Positions 1-9,004 of a stretch of DNA of 64,000 bases are shown one piece after another (the first letter of the stretch is position 1; every line of letters starts with the position of its first letter). This DNA comes from JACOMS01 sp964352785 (GTDB lineage: Bacteria > Pseudomonadota > Alphaproteobacteria > Caulobacterales > Maricaulaceae). The position numbers were made by a program, and so were the translations under genes. The stretch covers positions 16,741 through 80,740 of the forward strand of contig CAYGTI010000014.1 of NCBI GenBank assembly GCA_964352785.1. The letters are read 5' to 3'. The notes under the pieces are model-generated. The model saw nothing but the letters and a program-made list of their open reading frames with translations, ran no database searches and was not told where the DNA came from.

Positions 1-380
1 CGCCGTTTATTACCCGTATGGCGATTGATGATGATCCTTTTGGATTGGCCTTTGTGCCGCGCGGCGGCAATCTGTTTCTAAATTTATATGCGCTGCACCG
101 CCACCGGCTCTTATGGTCTCAGCCCGAGAGCTTTATCCCCGAGCGTTTTCTGGGGGCGGCCCGCAAAGATATCAAACGGTTCCAATACTTGCCGTTTGGC
201 GTGGGTCACCGCACCTGCATTGGCGGGCATTTTGCGATGCAGGAAGCTTTGATTATCCTTGTCCATTGCCTGAGTGCATACCGATTTGAATATACCGGGG
301 CTGCTGCGCCCTGCCCGGTCATGCGCATTACACTTAAACCGGACAATGGTATTCCCATTCGAATTATCAAACGCGCCTAA
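1..380 (+). CDS. Cytochrome P450, C-terminal fragment (5' end outside window)
   Basis: This is the last part of a cytochrome P450 heme monooxygenase; the frame is open at the left edge. The heme-ligand signature FGVGHRTCIG (FxxGxRxCxG pattern) is visible, with the Cys that coordinates the heme iron, and the following L-helix residues fit. The segment before it, with an aromatic-rich PERF stretch, is the usual meander region. The I-helix and substrate recognition parts are missing, so the substrate cannot be guessed. The gene ends at TAA 378-380, 45 bp before nudC on the same strand. Confidence 0.9.
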   Translation, partial: PFITRMAIDDDPFGLAFVPRGGNLFLNLYALHRHRLLWSQPESFIPERFLGAARKDIKRFQYLPFGVGHRTCIGGHFAMQEALIILVHCLSAYRFEYTGAAAPCPVMRITLKPDNGIPIRIIKRA

Positions 381-425
381 AAGGTAGCAGTAGCCAGAGG
401 CGGAGAAACCCGCTAAAGCGCGGCC

Positions 426-1328
426 ATGACGACATTAAAAACTTTTACACCCAAAATGGCCTTTGCTGGCGGACAACTGGATCATCTCGAAGATAAGAGG
501 GATATCACATCACTACGTCAATATCTCAAAGACCCAAACGCGCGCTCTATCGTTCTTATAGACGGAAAACCCGCCGTGCGTCCAGATGGCAGCCTTAAAA
601 CCGTTCACCCCGATCAAATCGTCGGGAAAACAATTATGTCCCCCGGCGTTATTTTCCTTGGCGCAGATAAAATCGGCCCTGTATTTGCCTATCAACTGGA
701 CGGCCCGCAAGGCGTGTCAGACCTTGAGAGTTTTCAAGAAATGCGGTTTATCGCCGGGCGTATGGATCCAAAGTCTTTGGCAATAGCGGGGCGGGCAAAA
801 TCATTATTTGACTGGCATAATTCTCACCGTTTTTGCTCGGCATGTGGCAAAGAAAGCCAAGCCACAGGCGGCGGGATGAACCGCAAGTGCCCAATTTGCA
901 CAACAGAGCATTTTCCGCGCGTGAATCCGGTGGCGATCATGCTTGTTCTCAATGGGGATGACTGTCTTCTTGGCCGCGCAGCAGGTTGGCCGGACGGGGC
1001 TTTTTCAGCGCTCGCGGGTTTTGTTTCGCCCGGCGAAACTCTCGAAGAGGGATGCGCTCGCGAAGTCAACGAAGAAGTTGGACTTAACGTGCATTCCATG
1101 CGTTATGTGTTCTCGCAGCCTTGGCCATTCCCAAGCCAGCTTATGATGGGTATGATTTGCGAGAGCGATAGCCGCGAGTTGACGATCAATACCAAAGAAA
1201 TTGAGACCGCGCAGTGGTTTTCAAAAGATGTTGTCCGCGATGTGTTTGCAAAGAAAAGCGAGGCGTTTTTACGCCCGCCTACTTTTACAATCGCGCATCA
1301 ATTACTCCGTAGCTGGCTTGCTGAATAA
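426..1328 (+). CDS. nudC: NAD+ diphosphatase / NADH pyrophosphatase NudC (Nudix)
   Basis: NudC hydrolyses NAD(H) to NMN(H) and AMP and, in characterised members, removes NAD caps from RNA. Domains in order are a variable N-terminal domain, a four-Cys zinc ribbon (CSAC and CPIC pairs around residues 137-160) and a Nudix domain. The Nudix box GX5EX7REUXEEXGU is intact (GFVSPGETLEEG, then REVNEEVGL), and the NudC-specific SQPWPFP motif follows it. The length of 300 aa is normal for the family. The ATG at 426 has only a weak ribosome-binding site. The 3' end overlaps the convergent DoxX-like gene by about 27 bp. Confidence 0.95.
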   Translation: MTTLKTFTPKMAFAGGQLDHLEDKRDITSLRQYLKDPNARSIVLIDGKPAVRPDGSLKTVHPDQIVGKTIMSPGVIFLGADKIGPVFAYQLDGPQGVSDLESFQEMRFIAGRMDPKSLAIAGRAKSLFDWHNSHRFCSACGKESQATGGGMNRKCPICTTEHFPRVNPVAIMLVLNGDDCLLGRAAGWPDGAFSALAGFVSPGETLEEGCAREVNEEVGLNVHSMRYVFSQPWPFPSQLMMGMICESDSRELTINTKEIETAQWFSKDVVRDVFAKKSEAFLRPPTFTIAHQLLRSWLAE

Positions 1329-1790
1329 AGCGTCGCCTATTCGGCCAAGACCGTAAGCTATTTGCTTACGGCGCAAAATCAACAATGTCAGGCATGACAG
1401 CCAGACGCAGCACGCCATGACAAACAAAAGCCCGCCGTCATTGTTAGGATCGATGCCCAGCGGCGTAAACAGATGGAATGAGATCGCGCCGCTCATGACC
1501 GCCAAACCTAGCAGTGCACCAAAACCCTGAAGCCTGCGAAACCGCGGCAGGATACCCAGCAGAAGCGCAGCAGATGCCAATAGTTCTGCCCCGCCAATCA
1601 CATATTGCGAGAACAAGCCCGTTTGCGCAAACAAGCCGCTTGCCCCAAAAGTGCTCGCCCAGTCATTGAGCCGCCCGAATATTTCCTGCGTATTTGGGTG
1701 GTTGGTAAATTTAAACCGCAGCGAGTCCAAGAAAATAACGCTGCAAAATACGGCCAACGCATTCGGCAAAAGTAATATGATACGTTTCAT
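1302..1790 (-). CDS. DoxX-like small integral membrane protein
   Basis: A protein of 162 aa with four predicted hydrophobic segments, beginning MKRIILLLPN. The second half, with a GGAEL motif and a run of Leu/Ala, resembles the DoxX-like family, whose biochemical role is poorly defined. I chose the ATG at 1790 because a GGGGA ribosome-binding site lies just upstream; an in-frame start further upstream lacks one. It follows the YHS-domain gene by about 26 bp on the same strand, so the two are probably co-transcribed. Its 3' end overlaps nudC. Confidence 0.7.
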   Translation of the reverse strand: MKRIILLLPNALAVFCSVIFLDSLRFKFTNHPNTQEIFGRLNDWASTFGASGLFAQTGLFSQYVIGGAELLASAALLLGILPRFRRLQGFGALLGLAVMSGAISFHLFTPLGIDPNNDGGLLFVMACCVWLSCLTLLILRRKQIAYGLGRIGDALFSKPATE

Positions 1791-1816
1791 ATGTGTCCCC
1801 TTTTTAATCCTTGAGT

Positions 1817-2260
1817 TTAATCGAGAAGCTCGGGCCAATTCGCATCAGCCTTACGGATGAAGCCCGGAATATCCTTGTTCCATTTTTTTTGAATACGTGC
1901 ATTAAAGTTTAAATAGAGATTTCCGTCGCGCACATGCCAGAACTCGGGCGAACCTTTGGCCAGTTTATCATTTGCCGCCGCCCAAGCGCAGTAGCCCCCA
2001 TATTGCGGAATAAAGGCCGTCGGGTTTGTCCGAAAAAGATCAAGATTGGCCTGTGACGAAAACCGCCACTCGGCATCCAGATAGTTTTGTATAAAGTCAT
2101 CCTTGCCCTTTAGCGGTTTACCGGAGTAAAAACTCACCACATCATACCCGCCCACCGCCATGTTATTTTTCCATGACGTATAAACAGGGTCACTGTCCGC
2201 CTGTGCAGGGAGTGCAAAAGTAGTGAGAATAAATCCGATAAATAAAGCTATTTTTTTCAT
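1817..2260 (-). CDS. Secreted YHS-domain protein
   Basis: 147 aa with a clear signal peptide (MKKIALFIGFILTTFALPAQA) and a YHS-like domain: VGGYDVVSFYSG near the start and QYGGYCAWAAA in the middle. YHS domains are small folds associated with metal or heme handling. Proteins of this layout are usually annotated as YHS-domain or tat-pathway-independent secreted proteins of unknown role. It is the first gene of a two-gene unit with the DoxX-like protein. Confidence 0.8.
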   Translation of the reverse strand: MKKIALFIGFILTTFALPAQADSDPVYTSWKNNMAVGGYDVVSFYSGKPLKGKDDFIQNYLDAEWRFSSQANLDLFRTNPTAFIPQYGGYCAWAAANDKLAKGSPEFWHVRDGNLYLNFNARIQKKWNKDIPGFIRKADANWPELLD

Positions 2261-2344
2261 GACAGCTCCCTAGGGCCATATCGATTTAAAACCAAATCAC
2301 GCCCTTTGACAGCTTTGTGAAGCGGTTGTGTTACTAAGGCCCAC

Positions 2345-3076
2345 TCATACATCTTTATATCCAGAAAGAAGCCGTCGCGCACGCTCCAAATCATCTGGCG
2401 TATCAACACCGTCAGGGGCCGCATTCACAATCGCTGCGTGAATTTGTAGACCATTTTCGAGCGCGCGTAATTGCTCAAGCTTTTCGCGTATTTCGAGCGC
2501 AGACGGCGGGAGGCAGCAAAACTGATCAAGCGCTGATCGGCGGTAGGCATAAAGACCGACATGATGCCAAACGGGGCCCTCGCCCGACGGCGCGTGAGCT
2601 CTGGTGAAATAGAGCGCCCGTCCCGAGGCGGCCAATACGGCCTTGACCACATTAGGGTCAGACTTCTCACGCGGGTCATCCGTTGACACCACAAGCGTTG
2701 CAATATCGCAATCAGAATGATTTTTGAGCACACCCAGCACATCGGTGATCAAGGCAGGGTCTAGGGCCGGCATGTCGCCTTGCACGTTTATAACCACGTC
2801 ATGTGCCTGTTCAGGATCGATGATATCAGCGGCAGCCTTCACCCGGTCTGTCCCGGACGGCAACGCAGCAGGAGTCATAACGCAGTGCCCGCCGCTCGCT
2901 ATGATCACATCTGCAACCTCGGCTTCCGAGCACGCCACCCACACGGGGCCAGCATTTGCGGCTTGGGCGCGCCGCATGACATGCACCACCATCGCAGAGC
3001 CGTGTATGTCGGCCAAGGGTTTACCAGGCAACCGAACAGAGGCCATACGCGAGGGAATAATTATAAGTGGGTTCAT
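2345..3076 (-). CDS. kdsB: 3-deoxy-manno-octulosonate cytidylyltransferase (CMP-KDO synthetase)
   Basis: KdsB activates KDO with CTP to CMP-KDO for the lipopolysaccharide inner core. The N-terminal nucleotide-binding motif (PSRMASVRLPGKPL), the QGDMPALDP segment and the LPSGTDR segment are all recognisable. Length is 243 aa, close to the usual 245-250. I chose the ATG at 3076 because AAAGG lies 6-8 nt upstream and the protein then begins directly with the conserved strand; ATGs at 3091 and 3103 are alternatives. It shows that the organism makes KDO-containing LPS, in keeping with the polysaccharide genes at the right end. Confidence 0.95.
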   Translation of the reverse strand: MNPLIIIPSRMASVRLPGKPLADIHGSAMVVHVMRRAQAANAGPVWVACSEAEVADVIIASGGHCVMTPAALPSGTDRVKAAADIIDPEQAHDVVINVQGDMPALDPALITDVLGVLKNHSDCDIATLVVSTDDPREKSDPNVVKAVLAASGRALYFTRAHAPSGEGPVWHHVGLYAYRRSALDQFCCLPPSALEIREKLEQLRALENGLQIHAAIVNAAPDGVDTPDDLERARRLLSGYKDV

Positions 3077-3244
3077 ATTGGCCTTTGGCATGATACAGTT
3101 CAATAAGCCGTGAAACTCGGCGTGACCAGTCAGAAATTCTTTGCTCTCAAAATTCTACGCTTAATTAGCGCTAAATTTTACGGCTATGACCTTTACAGCC
3201 AAAGCTGTGTTGATTAGGCAACATCAAACACATTGGAGGCCCTT

Positions 3245-3853
3245 ATGAAAAAGTCCATCTTTTTAACCACATTTTTAACAGGCTTTGCCTTAGCCGCTTG
3301 CCAACCGGCGTCAAATGATGCCGATGTCAAAGAACTTCGCCAAGATGTCGATGCACTTAAATCAGAAGTTTTTGGCAATCCTCTGGCTATCTGCGGCGAG
3401 GAAAATATTCTCGCAGATATTTCAGCCTACGCAGCCACCGTTGAAGACCTTCCAAACGCTGATCAAGACCCCGAAGCATGGCATCTTGCGAATGGCGCAC
3501 GCAAAGGCGTCATCACGGCGGCCTCAGGGCTGCAATACTCTGTCGTTAAAACCGGAAATGATGACGCCCCCACACCAGAAGGCGGACAAGTCATCAAAGT
3601 AAACTATCATGGCTTTTTCCCCAACGGAGACAAATTTGATAGCTCTTATGATCGCGGCCAGCCTGCTGAATTTCCGGCAAACCGCGTGATCAGCGGATGG
3701 GTTGAAGCTCTCGGCGATATGAAGCCTTGCGAAGCGCGAACATTATACATCCCTGGAGATTTGGCTTACGGTAAAACTGGACGGGATCCAATCCCGCCCA
3801 ATGCTACGCTAATTTTCCATGTTCAGCTTTTGGAAATTGACCAAAAAAGCTAG
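3245..3853 (+). CDS. FKBP-type peptidyl-prolyl isomerase lipoprotein
   Basis: A 202-aa lipoprotein with signal sequence and lipobox LAAC (Cys19); Gln at +2 suggests the outer membrane. A short coiled segment (about residues 28-45) precedes the FKBP domain in the C-terminal half, with the GGQVIKVNYHG, FDSSYDRGQP and LAYGKTG motifs typical of cis-trans prolyl isomerases. The ATG at 3245 has a strong GGAGG at 3235-3239. It is probably a periplasmic folding factor related to the FkpA/Mip group. It stands alone; the next gene is convergent. Confidence 0.9.
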   Translation: MKKSIFLTTFLTGFALAACQPASNDADVKELRQDVDALKSEVFGNPLAICGEENILADISAYAATVEDLPNADQDPEAWHLANGARKGVITAASGLQYSVVKTGNDDAPTPEGGQVIKVNYHGFFPNGDKFDSSYDRGQPAEFPANRVISGWVEALGDMKPCEARTLYIPGDLAYGKTGRDPIPPNATLIFHVQLLEIDQKS

Positions 3854-3879
3854 ATTCTATGAATAATTCACGTTTATTC

Positions 3880-3919
3880 GGAATCGGAAATTAGGCTTTA
3901 TAACTTATTTTCCGATTCC
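3880..3919. terminator. Inverted repeat between convergent genes
   Basis: GGAATCGGAAA (3880-3890) and TTTCCGATTCC (3909-3919) form a perfect 11-bp stem with an 18-nt loop. It lies between the FKBP gene and the convergent TonB receptor gene, where a bidirectional 3' structure is expected. There is no strong U-run on either side, so a classic intrinsic terminator is not certain. Confidence 0.5.
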
Positions 3920-3948
3920 CTTGTAAACACGATTAAAAGTGAAATACC

Positions 3949-6060
3949 CTAGAAACTGGCATTAATTGAAAATCGCACATTTCGGCCGGGCAACGGCACA
4001 ACATCTTTGAGAAAGGATGTGTGCTGCCGGGCGTCAGAATTCAAAAGATTTAATATCGAGACTTTCAATCTGACGTTTTGCGCGCCCATAGGTGGTTTCC
4101 ACGTTGTAAACAGATTGACCAAAGCATAATCATCCGTTGGGATTTCAAATGCAGCCAGCTCGTTTTGCTTTGCGGCATAATCCACTTCAGCGCGAATTTT
4201 GAACCTATCACTTTCCGCTTCAATACCAGATAAGATCGATAGAGGCGGAATACGCGGAAGATTGCCACTTTCCGTTTTAGCTCTGACATACTCAGCAAGA
4301 GCATCTACAGAGACGTCAAAGCCCCCCAAGGAGCCCAGCGAAGATCCAGCATGAATTTCGAGGCCGCTAAATGAGGCATCCTCACCCGTAAACGTAAAGA
4401 CCGGGAGACCATCTTCTTCGGTACCGCTGTTGGTTTCGAATATATAATTGGCATAATCTGTGTAGAACGCATTTATTGTCACAAAATGCCCACCTTCACG
4501 GTGACGTAAAGCCCCCTCTATACCCGTCGCTATTTCTTTACCGAGCGTGGCATCCCCGCGTTCAAACTGATTTGTTGCCAGATGAGGTCCGTTAGAAAAG
4601 AGTTCCTCGGATGTCGGTGCGCGTTCTGTGCGAAAGACGGTACCGCCAAGGCGAATAGCGTCAGTTAGGTGAAAGTCTCCGCCGCCAGAAACACTGAACA
4701 AGTCAAAGTCTCTTTGCTCCGCTGTGACATTGTTTGTGTGCTCTGTACGCTCAAACCGCGCAGCCCCTTCGACATGGAAATCACCAAGTGATTTCTCATG
4801 AAACATGTAAGCACCAAACTGATCTGTTTGAGTTGGGGGTACAAAGGCTTCTTCGCCAATGGCCGAAAAATCGCGGCTGCGAAGCTGCACACCATAAGCC
4901 GCAGACCAGCCGTTAATCTCTTTTTGGATGGCCTCAAGGCGGACTTCATACCCTTCATTTGCAAACACGGTTCCAACAACGCCGGGGCCTTCAAACTCCG
5001 TATGGGTATAATCTGCGAAACCAGCGAAAAGCTGTACGCGGTTTATGAAACCATCAAAGTCCAGCGCGCCGTTGATATCCAAGCGTGTTTGCTCAAGACC
5101 AATCGTAACGTTTTCCTCTTCTTCCTCATCATGATCTTCGTCGTGATCGTCTTCATGGTCATCCTCATCATCATGCCCATGTTCTTCCTCACCATGTGCG
5201 TGACCGCCGGGGATACCGTAATTGCTTTCAAAACGATGCACGGCAGCACCCAAGAAACCGCGCTTACCCACATAAGTCAGACCACCTGTGATAGACTGAG
5301 ATGTGGCAAATGAGTTTTCGAGACGGCCCGTATCCGGCGTTTCTTCTTCGTCCTCATGATCATCATCGTGATCTTCGTCATCATGTTCAAACGCGTGTAA
5401 TATCTCGCTCTCTGCCTCGCCGGGGATACCGTAATCATCGGACTCGCGCCATGTTCCGTCCAGATGGAAAACAAAGTTTTCACCAAGTCCAACATCGACG
5501 GACCCAGCAATATCTCGGCCTAAATCAACTGTTGATGCGCCAAGACGTATCGCGCCGCTAACGGCTTCAGGAACGTTGATCGGAATGCGCCCGTCTATAA
5601 CATTAACAATACCGCCGGAGCCAGAGGAGCCGTAACGCAGTAAAGACGCCCCGCGAAGCACTTCGATACGTTCCGCTTGTGCGGGCTCCGCCGCAACGGC
5701 ATGATCAGGAGATGCTGAAGACGCGTCGATAGACCCAATACCATTTGTGAGAACACGCACACGGTCACCGCCTTGTCCGCGAATGATAGGGCGAGATGCA
5801 CCTGCGCCAAAGAACGTTGAGGACACACCCGGTTCAGATTTGAGGGTTTCGCCAATTGTTGCGGCCAAACGGTCCGCCAGCTCGTCGCCGGATAAAACGG
5901 ATACACCCGTGATGGCTTCGTCAACTGATCGCATTAAAGGTGAGCCTGTGACGATTATTTCATCGGTGATATCCTGCGCAAAAGCGGTAGGTAGAGAAAT
6001 AAAGGAGACAGATAATAATAAAGTAGCCGAGTAAGATCGGCGAATAGACGGTAAAGACAT
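3949..6060 (-). CDS. TonB-dependent outer membrane receptor, probable zinc uptake (ZnuD-like)
   Basis: A 703-aa outer membrane receptor with a signal peptide ending near FAQD, a TonB-box-like DEIIVTG, a plug domain (GDELADRL, RPIIRGQGGDRV, IEVLRGASLLRYGSSGSGG) and a beta-barrel ending in Phe (INASF). Two extracellular-loop-like insertions at about residues 221-243 and 285-312 are extremely rich in His, Asp and Glu. This is typical of zinc receptors of the ZnuD family and suggests capture of zinc or a similar divalent metal. I chose the ATG at 6060 (MSLPS) because it puts the signal peptide at the start. The DUF2946-like gene lies just upstream on the same strand. Confidence 0.88.
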   Translation of the reverse strand: MSLPSIRRSYSATLLLSVSFISLPTAFAQDITDEIIVTGSPLMRSVDEAITGVSVLSGDELADRLAATIGETLKSEPGVSSTFFGAGASRPIIRGQGGDRVRVLTNGIGSIDASSASPDHAVAAEPAQAERIEVLRGASLLRYGSSGSGGIVNVIDGRIPINVPEAVSGAIRLGASTVDLGRDIAGSVDVGLGENFVFHLDGTWRESDDYGIPGEAESEILHAFEHDDEDHDDDHEDEEETPDTGRLENSFATSQSITGGLTYVGKRGFLGAAVHRFESNYGIPGGHAHGEEEHGHDDEDDHEDDHDEDHDEEEEENVTIGLEQTRLDINGALDFDGFINRVQLFAGFADYTHTEFEGPGVVGTVFANEGYEVRLEAIQKEINGWSAAYGVQLRSRDFSAIGEEAFVPPTQTDQFGAYMFHEKSLGDFHVEGAARFERTEHTNNVTAEQRDFDLFSVSGGGDFHLTDAIRLGGTVFRTERAPTSEELFSNGPHLATNQFERGDATLGKEIATGIEGALRHREGGHFVTINAFYTDYANYIFETNSGTEEDGLPVFTFTGEDASFSGLEIHAGSSLGSLGGFDVSVDALAEYVRAKTESGNLPRIPPLSILSGIEAESDRFKIRAEVDYAAKQNELAAFEIPTDDYALVNLFTTWKPPMGAQNVRLKVSILNLLNSDARQHTSFLKDVVPLPGRNVRFSINASF

Positions 6061-6119
6061 AGAATAACTCTCATAGACATGTGGAAATAGCCGCATCAAA
6101 TACGGTGAATTTTTTTGGA

Positions 6120-6434
6120 CTATGAAAGAGTAGGCGGACCGCGAGGCGGGGGAGCCCGGCCTTGAGGCGTCGAGCAGTCAAATGAAATATAAGCCGCCGT
6201 AAACACCGTTCGTTGCGATATGACAGGAACAAATGTGATCGGCGCAGGCGGTATAATCGCGGTCTGTTGCGTCGCCAGTGCGTCAAGCGTACACACGATG
6301 CTGTTATGTTCGTGCGAGCTATCCCCATATTGCGCAGCATGCGCAAGTGCCGTGCCCTGCAACATAACAAAGAGGCACGCGAACGCTCCAATCAGCAGGT
6401 GATATGATCGCCGCAACCGCACAATAGACCGCAT
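6120..6434 (-). CDS. Small DUF2946-like secreted protein
   Basis: 104 aa with a basic N-terminus, one hydrophobic export segment (about residues 12-32), a short HEHN stretch, one Cys pair and a Pro/Arg-rich end (RAPPPRGPP). The arrangement and the ending resemble DUF2946-type proteins often found next to metal-linked TonB receptors. The function is unknown. It ends 59 bp before the start of the ZnuD-like receptor, so co-transcription is likely. Family assignment rests on the general pattern and is tentative. Confidence 0.6.
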   Translation of the reverse strand: MRSIVRLRRSYHLLIGAFACLFVMLQGTALAHAAQYGDSSHEHNSIVCTLDALATQQTAIIPPAPITFVPVISQRTVFTAAYISFDCSTPQGRAPPPRGPPTLS

Positions 6435-6437
6435 AGT

Positions 6438-6450
6438 GCAATACTATAAC
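6438..6450 (-). promoter_or_regulatory. Candidate metal-regulator (Zur-like) half-dyad / -10 region
   Basis: On the minus strand the sequence GTTATA-G-TATTGC lies only a few bases before the ATG of the DUF2946-like gene. It resembles the GTTATA/TATAAC half-sites of alphaproteobacterial Zur boxes, but the second arm matches only 4 of 6 positions. It contains a possible -10 (TATAGT), which would make the transcript nearly leaderless. This is a weak call based on context. Confidence 0.25.
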
Positions 6451-6476
6451 CTAGTCACATTAAACCGCTGTAATGT

Positions 6477-7064
6477 TTACGGGGCTACACCGTCATTTGT
6501 AGTCTCAGAGACAGGCTGAACTCTGATCCATTTCAGGTCCATAGTCCTAGATTTACCATCAACATCCGGCCAAAACCCTACATAATCACTGCCGCCTTCG
6601 CTTTGCGGCGCTTGAGGTGTAAAAACGAAACTAAACGCCTCAAACGCATTTGTAAGTTCAAAGGTTTGCCAGCCGCTACTGCCTTTATCGGTGCTTAAAT
6701 ACGCAACATCGAAATTCTCTAGCGGCGAGGCACGACCCTTCCTAGCCATGATTGTGACTTTGAGCGGCTGTGTAGCATACAAAGCCCTATAAGCTGGGCT
6801 TAGCGTGACAAAAACACCTGCCGATGGCGGCGCATTCTCGCGCGAAACATGAGCCGAAAGTACCGCATATGCATTAGGGTTCAGAGTATCGCTTGCAATA
6901 GAATAAGATGTTCCCTCAGCCGCAAAAAGCGTTGAAAGCGTTCTTCCCTCAACAACAAAAACCGAACTTTGAGGGGTTTCCGTATGATCAGCTAACGATA
7001 AGGCAAACCAAATCATCGCGCCAGTTAACGCCATTGCTAAGGGATAAAACTGCCAGTCTTTCAT
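6477..7064 (-). CDS. Membrane-anchored protein of unknown function
   Basis: 195 aa. A single N-terminal membrane segment (about residues 7-26) is followed by a likely periplasmic beta-rich domain. Tryptophans in the last third (SGWQTFELT, VGFWPDVDGKS) give it the look of a carbohydrate-binding or jelly-roll type fold, but I recognise no family. The ATG at 7064 is preferred over the GTG two codons upstream. It lies between the Hsp70-like gene and the zinc-receptor genes, all on the minus strand. Confidence 0.6.
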   Translation of the reverse strand: MKDWQFYPLAMALTGAMIWFALSLADHTETPQSSVFVVEGRTLSTLFAAEGTSYSIASDTLNPNAYAVLSAHVSRENAPPSAGVFVTLSPAYRALYATQPLKVTIMARKGRASPLENFDVAYLSTDKGSSGWQTFELTNAFEAFSFVFTPQAPQSEGGSDYVGFWPDVDGKSRTMDLKWIRVQPVSETTNDGVAP

Positions 7065-7096
7065 GAGCACTCTTTACGGCAGAGGACATCCGAACG

Positions 7097-9004
7097 CTAG
7101 ATTAAAAATAGAACGGCTCTATCATCCGCGCGTTGACCTAGTGCGGTCTCAAGCGTCTCTATCAGTTCACGGGTAAACCGCTCCGCGGCGGCTGTATCCC
7201 AAGCGGTTTGTACGGCCAAGATCATATCCCCGCGCTGCTTGGAGGCAGCGCGGCGAATGCGGCCATCGGTCATAACTTGGCGCGCAACAAGAGGCACGTT
7301 CGCCCCCTTGAACTTTCCTTCCAGCGCTTTGCGTCCATATAGAAACCCGCCGCCCGCCAAAGCCCCTCCCAGAACCAACCCAATGGGATTAGCCAGTAGC
7401 GGCGCCAGTAAATTAGCTTTGGCCAGCAGAACACCGATAATTACAGCCGATATAGTTGTTCCGGCCAAAGCCGTATCCGACTCGAGGCTAGCGACTTGCG
7501 GCGCGGCTACGGACATACCGTCTAAATATTGGCTAATATGCTGACTATCATCAAGGGACAGCACCATGGCGGGCAGTCCGTGGTCACGGCAAAGCGGGTC
7601 TGTATCTTTCTCAATATCGCGCTGAAGCTGCGCAAACCAGTCATCAATGACGGGGCGCAAGCCTTCTTGCGCGGCCTCGCTTGAAAGCCACGCTTTGACG
7701 CGGGTTTCAAGCGCAGTTTCAATATCATCGAGGCTTTTGACTTTACCCGAGCGCCAATCACGAAAGGCGGGCACAACGCAGGCCTCTGTCAACGCATCGA
7801 CAAGCACTGGAGACAAACGCGCGCCCAGATCAACACTCGCCGCTTGAGCTTTAACATGCACAGACCCATCTATGGCGAGCAATTCGCCCACGGCCTTTTT
7901 AAACCCTGCGTGAAGATACTCGAAACGACCCAACCAGGCGAGCCCCCGCGCGATCGCAAATTCCGGCTCTGCACCGCGCACAACCTGAGCGTCTGGAAAG
8001 GCGGTGTCGCAGGCCGGAGCAACGAGCGGGAGCCGCGACGCTCCGCCCGTCAGTAGAACAGTCTCCGGAGCTCGCCCTCCCAGCATATCGACCGTTTCGC
8101 GCAAGGCATAATCAAAAGCTTGCGGCCACGTGTAGCCGTTAAGTGCCTCTAAAGGTTTATTAAGAATGGTCTTTGCATCCGCATTATCAATACGGATTTC
8201 AAAATATTCACCGGGTCCAATGGGTAAGCGCTTGATCATTTCAACGGGCACGCCCTCACCATTAAAATACTGCTCCTTGGCGAGGCGGCACCAATATTCC
8301 ATGATCGGCCGATAATGCGGGTACCTGTCAATCAAAGTTTGGATTTTAGTTTTCTCTTTTTGACGCCCAAAATTCAGCTCAAAAATCTCTGCGTCTAAAA
8401 GCCCGGAGCCTAACACGTTATGCCCGACATCTTCGGCCTCTAAATCCCGGCAATAAGTAAAATCCGTAGTTGATGATCCGATATCCACGATCAGGACACT
8501 CGACCTTGCGGCTTCAAGCGAGAGGTAGCCCTGCTCCAAAGCGGTCATTAAGGCCGCGCGGCTTTCTGGAACAATGCTTACGGTTTTAAGACCCGACGCC
8601 TCAAAGACGCCCTTATAAGCGGTGCGCTCTTCTTGGCTCCAGCCGGACGGGCAACCGACAATAAACTGGCTTTTTTTCGGCCCTTGGATTTTCTTATCTA
8701 GGGTCAGCGCCGCCATCAATGTTGTCGTGAAAATGGTCGTTGGCACTTTTATGGATTGATCGCTCAGGTCGCGGCCTTTAAATTTGACCCAGACATCAGG
8801 CGCGTCGCCCATGGCGGCCAAATTAACGGCCTCAGCCCCGATTTTTACCCCGGATTGTGTTTTCGCGACCGCTGTCACGAAGCTTTTATCTCCGCGAAAT
8901 TCGAGAATTTCAGGCTCTCGCATAGAGCGGCCGTAAGCTCGCCCCAAGGCGGTTTCGCCGTGCCCTAAATCATACCCAACAAATTCCGTATCGCGGCTAG
9001 TCAT
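7097..9004 (-). CDS. Hsp70-like ATPase with hydrophobic C-terminal region
   Basis: 635 aa. The N-terminal ~390 residues carry the actin/Hsp70 nucleotide-binding fold: phosphate-1 YDLGHGETALG, phosphate-2 VLIVDIGSSTTDF, the adenosine motif LLTGGASRLP, and GCPSGWSQEE between them. The rest does not look like a DnaK substrate-binding domain. Instead there is a helical region and then two or more hydrophobic stretches at about residues 520-560 (GTTISAVIIGVLLA, then Gly/Ala/Leu-rich), suggesting membrane insertion. Start ATG 9004 overlaps the end of the upstream gene (ATGACTAG), so the two are translationally coupled. It is not dnaK itself. The role is unknown. Confidence 0.8.
   Translation of the reverse strand: MTSRDTEFVGYDLGHGETALGRAYGRSMREPEILEFRGDKSFVTAVAKTQSGVKIGAEAVNLAAMGDAPDVWVKFKGRDLSDQSIKVPTTIFTTTLMAALTLDKKIQGPKKSQFIVGCPSGWSQEERTAYKGVFEASGLKTVSIVPESRAALMTALEQGYLSLEAARSSVLIVDIGSSTTDFTYCRDLEAEDVGHNVLGSGLLDAEIFELNFGRQKEKTKIQTLIDRYPHYRPIMEYWCRLAKEQYFNGEGVPVEMIKRLPIGPGEYFEIRIDNADAKTILNKPLEALNGYTWPQAFDYALRETVDMLGGRAPETVLLTGGASRLPLVAPACDTAFPDAQVVRGAEPEFAIARGLAWLGRFEYLHAGFKKAVGELLAIDGSVHVKAQAASVDLGARLSPVLVDALTEACVVPAFRDWRSGKVKSLDDIETALETRVKAWLSSEAAQEGLRPVIDDWFAQLQRDIEKDTDPLCRDHGLPAMVLSLDDSQHISQYLDGMSVAAPQVASLESDTALAGTTISAVIIGVLLAKANLLAPLLANPIGLVLGGALAGGGFLYGRKALEGKFKGANVPLVARQVMTDGRIRRAASKQRGDMILAVQTAWDTAAAERFTRELIETLETALGQRADDRAVLFLI

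Noticed and set aside
3165..3174. Palindrome TTAGCGCTAA between kdsB and the FKBP gene
   Set aside because: A single 10-bp palindrome in an AT-rich stretch, not tied to a recognisable promoter or regulator.
4798..5313. Plus-strand open frame of 171 codons opposite the TonB receptor gene
   Set aside because: Antisense shadow; its hydrophobic run comes from the His/Asp-rich codons of the receptor read backwards.
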